This document shows positions 6,632-12,066 of a DNA stretch of 12,066 nt, piece by piece. Both the position numbers and the translations under genes were made by a program. Location of the stretch: contig JAEWHN010000276.1 in the NCBI GenBank assembly GCA_023387775.1, positions 1 to 12,066 of the forward strand, in the 5' to 3' direction. The first letter of the stretch is position 1, and each line of letters starts with the position of its first letter. The DNA comes from Pseudomonadota bacterium (GTDB taxonomy: Bacteria; Pseudomonadota; Alphaproteobacteria; Rhizobiales; Rhizobiaceae). A model generated the notes under the pieces. That model made no database searches. It saw nothing but the letters and a program-made list of their open reading frames with translations, and was not told the DNA's origin.

Positions 6632-7570
6632 ATGCTCAAGCCCCTTCGGCTCGCCACCCTTGTGAGCGTTATAACATTAACACCATTCGGTCTGGCTTCA
6701 GCCCAAGCCGAACCGCTGAAGGTGGTGGCCAGCTTCTCGATCATCGGGGATTTCGCCAAAAACGTCGGCGGCGACCGCATTGACCTGACCACGCTGGTCG
6801 GGCCGGACGGCGACGCGCACGTCTACGAACCCAAGCCTGCCGATGCCATGGCCACCGCCAAGGCCGACGTGGTGCTGGTCAATGGGCTGCATTTCGAAGG
6901 CTTCCTCCAGCGCCTGGTCGAGGCCAGCGCCACAAAGGCCTCGATCGTGGAACTGACCAAGGGCGTCGAGCCGATCAACATGAGCGACGAGCACCACGAT
7001 GAAGGCGAGGAAGACGAAAGCCACGCCCACCACCACGGCGATATCGACCCGCACGCCTTCCAATCAGTTGCAAACGCTGAGATCTACGTGAAGAACATCG
7101 CCGATGCATTCTGCGCGGCCGACGCCGAGGGCTGCGAGAGCTACAAGGCCAATGCCGAAGCCTACACCCAGAAGCTGGCGGAAACCGACGATTATGTGAA
7201 GGCCACCGTCGCCTCGATCCCGGAAGACAAACGCACCATCATTACATCGCACGACGCCTTCGGCTATTTCGAGCACGCCTATGGCCTGACCTTCCTGGCA
7301 CCGGAAGGCATCTCGACGGAAGCCGAAGCTTCGGCCGCCGACGTGGCGGCGCTGATCAGGCAGATCAGGCAAGACAGGGCCTCGGCGATATTCGTGGAAA
7401 ACATCACCAACGCCCGCCTGATCGAGCAGATCGCCGCCGAGACCGGCGTGAAGCTCGGTGGCACGCTCTATTCGGACGCGCTGTCGAGCGCCGGCGGCCC
7501 CGCCGCTACCTATATCGACATGATGCGCAGCAACATTGCCACGATCAAAGGCGCAATCACAGGAAGCTGA
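6632..7570 (+). CDS. aztC: Zinc ABC transporter periplasmic binding protein (AztC/ZnuA type)
   Basis: Cluster A-I solute-binding protein, 312 residues, that captures zinc in the periplasm. Residues 1-26 form a Sec signal peptide ending ASAQA. Metal ligands expected for the family are present: His63 (DAHVYEP), His141 (DIDPHAF), His207 (TSHDAFGYF) and Asp282 (YSDALS). A histidine rather than glutamate at the third position favours zinc over manganese. A short acidic His-rich loop (119-141, seven His before the ligand His141) is much shorter than in many ZnuA proteins and resembles AztC. Start ATG 6632 is preceded by GGAG 11 bp upstream; extension to an earlier ATG would run into the permease gene. 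Codons 13-17 (GTT ATA ACA TTA ACA) are unusually AT-rich and hold a Zur-like motif. No aztD gene follows. Confidence 0.94.
   Translation: MLKPLRLATLVSVITLTPFGLASAQAEPLKVVASFSIIGDFAKNVGGDRIDLTTLVGPDGDAHVYEPKPADAMATAKADVVLVNGLHFEGFLQRLVEASATKASIVELTKGVEPINMSDEHHDEGEEDESHAHHHGDIDPHAFQSVANAEIYVKNIADAFCAADAEGCESYKANAEAYTQKLAETDDYVKATVASIPEDKRTIITSHDAFGYFEHAYGLTFLAPEGISTEAEASAADVAALIRQIRQDRASAIFVENITNARLIEQIAAETGVKLGGTLYSDALSSAGGPAATYIDMMRSNIATIKGAITGS
6668..6681. promoter_or_regulatory. Zur-like motif inside the aztC signal-peptide codons
   Basis: GTTATAACATTAAC shares GT-n-ATAACAT-n-A with the operator before aztA, and its core GTTATAAC is a perfect 8-bp palindrome. It is written in codons (GTT, ATA, TTA, ACA) seldom used by the surrounding G/C-ending genes, which suggests selection on DNA rather than protein. 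It also contains TATAAC, a good -10 hexamer, but I see no matching -35. Confidence 0.35.
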
Positions 7571-7685
7571 GCGGACAAAACGATTCAGCTCGCCCCGCCA
7601 ACCCGCTGATGGAACGACCCTTTTCGGGATTGCGCTTCGGCCCTCATTTGAGCGATGCGCAAACCAGTTACGCACGCCCGGGCAG

Positions 7686-7713
7686 TTGACCCGACCTCCC
7701 CTCTTCACATACT
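7686..7713 (+). promoter_or_regulatory. Possible promoter of the beta-oxidation gene
   Basis: TTGACC (7686-7691, 5/6) and CATACT (7708-7713, 4/6) are separated by 16 bp. Transcription would start near 7720, about 95 bp before the start codon. The left arm of the long inverted repeat overlaps the spacer, so the repeat could be an operator rather than an RNA element. Confidence 0.35.
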
Positions 7714-7741
7714 CAGGCGCATGTCCTGAAGGGAGGTCGGG
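7690..7741 (+). repeat. 11-bp inverted repeat with nested hairpin
   Basis: CCCGACCTCCC (7690-7700) and GGGAGGTCGGG (7731-7741) are perfect inverted arms separated by 30 bp. Inside, TCAGG (7713-7717) pairs with CCTGA (7725-7729). The right arm's GGTCGGG (7735-7741) could instead pair with CCCGACC at 7764-7770, giving a mutually exclusive fold. It may be a terminator of the zinc operon (no U-tract), a leader structure or an operator pair. Confidence 0.5.
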
Positions 7742-7815
7742 CATTTCCAACGCCGTCCTCCCTCCCGACCAGCCAGCTATCCGGCGCCAAATGCGCCACA
7801 AGGGGAGTTTTTCGC

Positions 7816-9885
<2,070 letters not shown>

Positions 9886-9897
9886 ACGGAAAATCCT

Positions 9898-9926
9898 TTT
9901 CGCGAGGCAGGACATGCCTCGCGAAA
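9898..9926 (+). terminator. 12-bp hairpin after the beta-oxidation gene
   Basis: TTTCGCGAGGCA (9898-9909) and TGCCTCGCGAAA (9915-9926) form a perfect 12-bp stem with a 5-base loop, starting 12 bp after the stop codon. A CCTTTT run precedes rather than follows the stem, so on the plus strand it lacks a U-tract. I call it a probable terminator on position and stem strength. Confidence 0.6.
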
Positions 9927-9981
9927 CCTCGCGGCCCGCACTATGTTCGCCGCAATCGACAAAGCGCCTGTGAGGAGCACC

Positions 9982-10323
9982 ATGGAATACCGCCAGATTT
10001 CCGACGACTATTCGGTGTCGGGGCAGATCACCGCCGACGACATCGCCACCATCAAGGCGGCCGGCTTCAAGGGCGTCATCTGCAATCGCCCTGACGGCGA
10101 GCAACCCGGCCAGCCTTCCGCCGACGAAATCCGCATGGCGGTCGAGGCGGCCGGCCTCGGCTTCCGGCACGTACCGATGATCAGCGGCCAGCCGGTGACC
10201 ATGGAAGACGCCGAAGCCATGGCCAAGGCGCTGGATGAACTCGACGGCCCGGTTTTCGCCTATTGCCGGTCCGGCGCGCGCTCGACCAATCTTTTCCTGG
10301 CCGCACAGCAGGTCAGAGGCTGA
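9982..10323 (+). CDS. Small DUF442 / TIGR01244-type phosphatase or sulfurtransferase
   Basis: A 113-residue cytosolic protein of the TIGR01244 family, related to the phosphatase-like domain of Blh (beta-lactamase-hydrolase-like) proteins. It begins with the family pattern MEYRQISDDYSVSGQI, followed by FKGVICNRPDGEQPGQPS (29-46) and GFRHVPMISGQ (60-70). The catalytic loop is AYCRSGARS, with Cys95 and Arg100 spaced as C-x4-R. That loop length is typical of rhodaneses, whereas dual-specificity phosphatases use C-x5-R, so sulfur transfer is at least as likely as dephosphorylation. GAGGAG at 9972-9977 supports ATG 9982; an ATG at 9943 would add 13 residues (MFAAIDKAPVRST) that look unlike the family. 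The gene stands alone, without a fused or adjacent metallo-beta-lactamase-fold dioxygenase. The true substrate is unknown. Confidence 0.86.
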   Translation: MEYRQISDDYSVSGQITADDIATIKAAGFKGVICNRPDGEQPGQPSADEIRMAVEAAGLGFRHVPMISGQPVTMEDAEAMAKALDELDGPVFAYCRSGARSTNLFLAAQQVRG

Positions 10324-10332
10324 CCGCCCTTC

Positions 10333-10356
10333 GCCCTGTCGCTATAGCGGCAGGGC
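10333..10356. terminator. Shared hairpin between convergent genes
   Basis: GCCCTGTCGC (10333-10342) pairs with GCGGCAGGGC (10347-10356) with one G-U wobble and a TATA loop. It lies 9 bp past the plus-strand gene's stop and includes the stop and last codons of the minus-strand regulator. A bidirectional terminator for the two convergent genes is likely, though neither side has a T-run. Confidence 0.6.
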
Positions 10357-10809
10357 CGATGTCTCCTTCAGCGTCTGCAGGACGATTGCCGTCTTCACAT
10401 GCTGCACGGATTCATGCGGCAGAAGCACGCCGTTGACGAAGTCGGCCAGTGACTTCAGGTCCGGCGTCACAACTTTCAGAATGTAGTCCATCTCGCCAGT
10501 GAGGGCGTGTGCCTCCTGCACTTCGGGCAGGCGCGCAAGCAGATCGGCGAAGCGTTGGGCGTTGTCGCGGTTGTGCGTGGCCAGCGTCACCGAGATCACG
10601 TTGACCAGCGGAAAGCCCAGCCGGTCGCGGTCGAGCACTGCGCGATAGCCGCGGATATATCCGTCATCCTCCAACCGCTGGCGCCGTCGGGAACACTGCG
10701 ACGGCGACAGGTTCACGCGCTCGGAAAGATCGTTGTTGGTGAGCCGGCCATCAGCCTGCAGCAATGACAGTATCTTGCGATCAAATTGATCAAGGCGCAC
10801 ATCATCCAT
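10342..10809 (-). CDS. Lrp/AsnC-family transcriptional regulator
   Basis: A 155-residue regulator with the usual Lrp layout. The N-terminal winged helix-turn-helix has LDQFDRKILSLLQADGRLTN, then DLSERVNLSPSQCSRRRQRL as the HTH (about 27-46) and GYIRGYRAVLD. A C-terminal RAM ligand/oligomerisation domain follows (VNVISVTLATHNRDNAQRF, then EVQEAHALTGEMDYILKVV). ATG 10809 was chosen because the protein then begins MDDVRLDQFDRKIL as in the family and AAGG lies 8 bp upstream; a further upstream in-frame ATG (10872) adds a basic non-family stretch. It is divergent from 4-hydroxyphenylpyruvate dioxygenase across 136 bp. Inference: it autoregulates and controls hpd, with tyrosine, phenylalanine or a catabolite as effector. 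A tyrosine-pathway role is not proven by sequence. Confidence 0.92.
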   Translation of the reverse strand: MDDVRLDQFDRKILSLLQADGRLTNNDLSERVNLSPSQCSRRRQRLEDDGYIRGYRAVLDRDRLGFPLVNVISVTLATHNRDNAQRFADLLARLPEVQEAHALTGEMDYILKVVTPDLKSLADFVNGVLLPHESVQHVKTAIVLQTLKETSALPL

Positions 10810-10945
10810 GCCGATGCACCTTCTCCTACACGGTTCATGCACATTTCGAGCACTTTGAGGTTTCGAATGCAAGCACCGTGCGCTTCTGCCGGCGTATCAT
10901 GCGGCCAAATGAAAATTCGCGGTCTTCGAACCGCAGGAGGAGACT
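10810..10945. promoter_or_regulatory. Divergent lrp-hpd control region
   Basis: This 136-bp region must hold both promoters. Three TTCGA-centred motifs are visible: TTCGAG (10845-10850), TTCGAA (10862-10867) and TTCGAA (10925-10930). The first two form an imperfect dyad (TGCACATTTCGA facing TTCGAATGCA) that could be an Lrp-type site. TATCAT at 10895-10900 is a good -10 for hpd, but its -35 is poor, which would fit an activated promoter. Confidence 0.4.
10919..10934 (+). other. Hairpin abutting the hpd ribosome-binding site
   Basis: GCGGT (10919-10923) and ACCGC (10930-10934) form a 5-bp stem whose loop contains UUCG. The stem ends exactly where the AGGAGG Shine-Dalgarno (10935-10940) begins, so it could affect ribosome access. 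It is short and may be chance. Confidence 0.3.
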
Positions 10946-12058
10946 ATGGGACCCTTCCCTCACGACGCGCGGCCCGCCACCATCAGCGCGGCCAACCCCG
11001 CCGGCACGGACGGCTTCGAGTTCGTTGAATTCGCGCACCCCGAGCCAGAAAAGCTCTCAGAGCTGTTCACGCGCATGGGCTATGTGCCGGTTGCCAAGCA
11101 CCGGACGAAAAACATCACGATCTGGCGCCAGGGCGACATCAACTATGTGCTGAACGCAGAGCCGGGTTCGCACGGCATGAAGTTCGTGGAAAAGCACGGC
11201 CCCTGCGCGCCTTCCATGGCCTGGCGCGTGGTCGATGCCAGGCACGCCTTCGACCATGCCGTCTCCAAGCGCGCGACGCCCTATGAAGGCAACGACAAGA
11301 CGCTGAACGTCCCGGCCATCGTCGGCATCGGCGGTTCGCTGATCTATTTCGTCGACAAATATGGCGACAAGGGCTCGGCCTACGACGCCGAGTTCGAATG
11401 GCTGGGCGAGCGCGACCCGAAGCCGGAAGGCGTCGGCTTCTACTACCTCGACCACCTCACCCACAACGTCTATCGCGGCAACATGGACAAGTGGTGGGAC
11501 TTTTATCGCGACCTGTTCGGCTTCACCCAGATCCACTATTTCGACATCGACGGCCGCATCACCGGCCTGGTCAGCCGTGCCATCACCTCGCCCTGCGGCA
11601 AGATCCGCATCCCGCTGAACGAGTCCAAGGACGAGACCAGCCAGATCGCCGAATATCTGCGCAAGTACAATGGCGAGGGCATCCAGCACATCGCCGTCGG
11701 CACGGACGCGATCTACGACGCCACAGACCGCCTGGCCGACAACGGGCTGAAATTCATGCCCGGCCCGCCCGACACCTATTACGAGATGTCGCGCAAGCGC
11801 GTGCACGGCCACGACGAACCGCTCGAGCGCATGAAGACGCACGGCATCCTGATCGACGGCGAAGGCGTGGTGAACGGCGGCATGACAAAGATCCTGCTGC
11901 AGATCTTCTCCAAGACCGTGATCGGCCCGATCTTCTTCGAATTCATCCAGCGCAAGGGCGACGAAGGGTTCGGCGAAGGCAACTTCCGCGCGCTCTTCGA
12001 ATCCATCGAGGAAGACCAGATCCGCCGCGGCGTGATCAAGATCCAGGCGGCGGAATAG
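10946..12058 (+). CDS. hpd: 4-Hydroxyphenylpyruvate dioxygenase
   Basis: A 370-residue Fe(II) enzyme converting 4-hydroxyphenylpyruvate to homogentisate in tyrosine catabolism. It has two vicinal-oxygen-chelate halves: an N-terminal one (about 21-140, GFEFVEFAHPEPEKL, then the IWRQGDINYVLN strand) and a C-terminal catalytic one (about 163-350). The expected iron ligands are His170 (LDHLTHNVYRG), His248 (GIQHIAVGT) and Glu332 (IFFEFIQRKG). Substrate-site signatures are also present: ITSPCGKIRIPLNE (213-226) and GDEGFGEGNF (338-347) of the C-terminal gating helix. The length is typical for bacteria. A strong AGGAGGAG lies just upstream of ATG 10946. Homogentisate dioxygenase and fumarylacetoacetase genes may follow, but the window ends 8 bp after the stop. 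The divergent Lrp-type gene is its likely regulator. Confidence 0.97.
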   Translation: MGPFPHDARPATISAANPAGTDGFEFVEFAHPEPEKLSELFTRMGYVPVAKHRTKNITIWRQGDINYVLNAEPGSHGMKFVEKHGPCAPSMAWRVVDARHAFDHAVSKRATPYEGNDKTLNVPAIVGIGGSLIYFVDKYGDKGSAYDAEFEWLGERDPKPEGVGFYYLDHLTHNVYRGNMDKWWDFYRDLFGFTQIHYFDIDGRITGLVSRAITSPCGKIRIPLNESKDETSQIAEYLRKYNGEGIQHIAVGTDAIYDATDRLADNGLKFMPGPPDTYYEMSRKRVHGHDEPLERMKTHGILIDGEGVVNGGMTKILLQIFSKTVIGPIFFEFIQRKGDEGFGEGNFRALFESIEEDQIRRGVIKIQAAE

Positions 12059-12066
12059 TCCTGCCT

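Larger units (their letters stand above)
7571..7815. other. Structured intergenic region between aztC and the beta-oxidation gene
   Basis: This 245-bp gap has no credible gene. I see no strong terminator for the zinc operon: only a loose TTGCGC/GCGCAA inverted repeat (7630-7635, 7657-7662) and a tiny CCC-TTTTC-GGG near 7618-7628. The second half carries the promoter-like hexamers, the long inverted repeat at 7690-7741, a small GGCGC-CAAAT-GCGCC hairpin (7783-7797) and the ribosome-binding site AGGGGAG (7801-7807). Confidence 0.55.

Noticed and set aside
9943..9981. Alternative upstream start (ATG 9943) for the DUF442 protein
   Set aside because: The GAGGAG site favours ATG 9982 and the family begins near MEYRQIS; the extra residues look like untranslated leader.
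10810..10872. Alternative upstream start (ATG 10872) for the Lrp-type regulator
   Set aside because: The added 21 residues are Arg/Cys-rich and not family-like, and ATG 10809 has a correctly placed ribosome-binding site.
11057..11842. A 261-codon minus-strand open frame opposite hpd
   Set aside because: hpd is unmistakable in the other strand; this frame has no start context or family.

Overview
The window is high-GC DNA with strongly G/C-ending codons and dense chromosomal gene packing. The gene set (NdvB-type cyclic beta-glucan synthase, an AztABC-type zinc importer, a fused enoyl-CoA hydratase/3-hydroxyacyl-CoA dehydrogenase, and an Lrp/AsnC regulator divergent from 4-hydroxyphenylpyruvate dioxygenase) suggests an alphaproteobacterium of the order Hyphomicrobiales (Rhizobiales), probably near Mesorhizobium/Phyllobacteriaceae. 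That placement rests on family resemblance from memory, not on a search. I see no rRNA, tRNA, insertion sequence, integrase, CRISPR array or phage gene.

Layout. (1) Positions 1-3942, minus strand: the first 1314 codons of ndvB, open to the left edge, so its C-terminal phosphorylase half lies outside the window. (2) 3943-4333: a relatively AT-rich gap serving as the ndvB upstream region. It holds a perfect 15-bp dyad, a bulged hairpin and a 12-bp hairpin just after ridA. (3) 4334-4678, minus strand: a small RidA/YjgF-family deaminase-like protein. (4) 4834-7570, plus strand: a three-gene zinc ABC importer (ATPase, permease, binding protein; aztABC-like). A Zur-box-like palindrome lies between the -35 and -10 of its likely promoter, and a second similar AT-rich motif lies inside the signal-peptide codons of the third gene. 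(5) 7571-7815: a structured leader with 11-bp inverted arms. (6) 7816-9885, plus: a bifunctional beta-oxidation enzyme, followed by a 12-bp hairpin. (7) 9982-10323, plus: a small DUF442/TIGR01244-type phosphatase/sulfurtransferase. (8) 10342-10809, minus: an Lrp/AsnC regulator, convergent with the preceding gene across a shared hairpin. (9) 10946-12058, plus: 4-hydroxyphenylpyruvate dioxygenase, divergent from the regulator.

How the genes work together. The clearest functional unit is the zinc importer. AztC carries a His/His/His/Asp site and a His-rich loop, AztB is the ABC-3 permease, and AztA is the ATPase with an unusual His-rich tail. The promoter architecture fits zinc-dependent repression. 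A second likely unit is lrp-hpd, where the Lrp-type protein probably controls the first committed enzyme of homogentisate formation. ndvB, ridA, the beta-oxidation gene and the DUF442 gene look like independent transcription units.

Assessment. Most of the window is ordinary core metabolism and transport, and I do not see a convincing new multi-gene system. The most interesting signals are the Zur-like box written into rare codons of the aztC signal peptide, the His-rich ATPase tail with no adjacent aztD chaperone gene, the 21-bp tandem repeats in ndvB, and the nested inverted repeat before the beta-oxidation gene.
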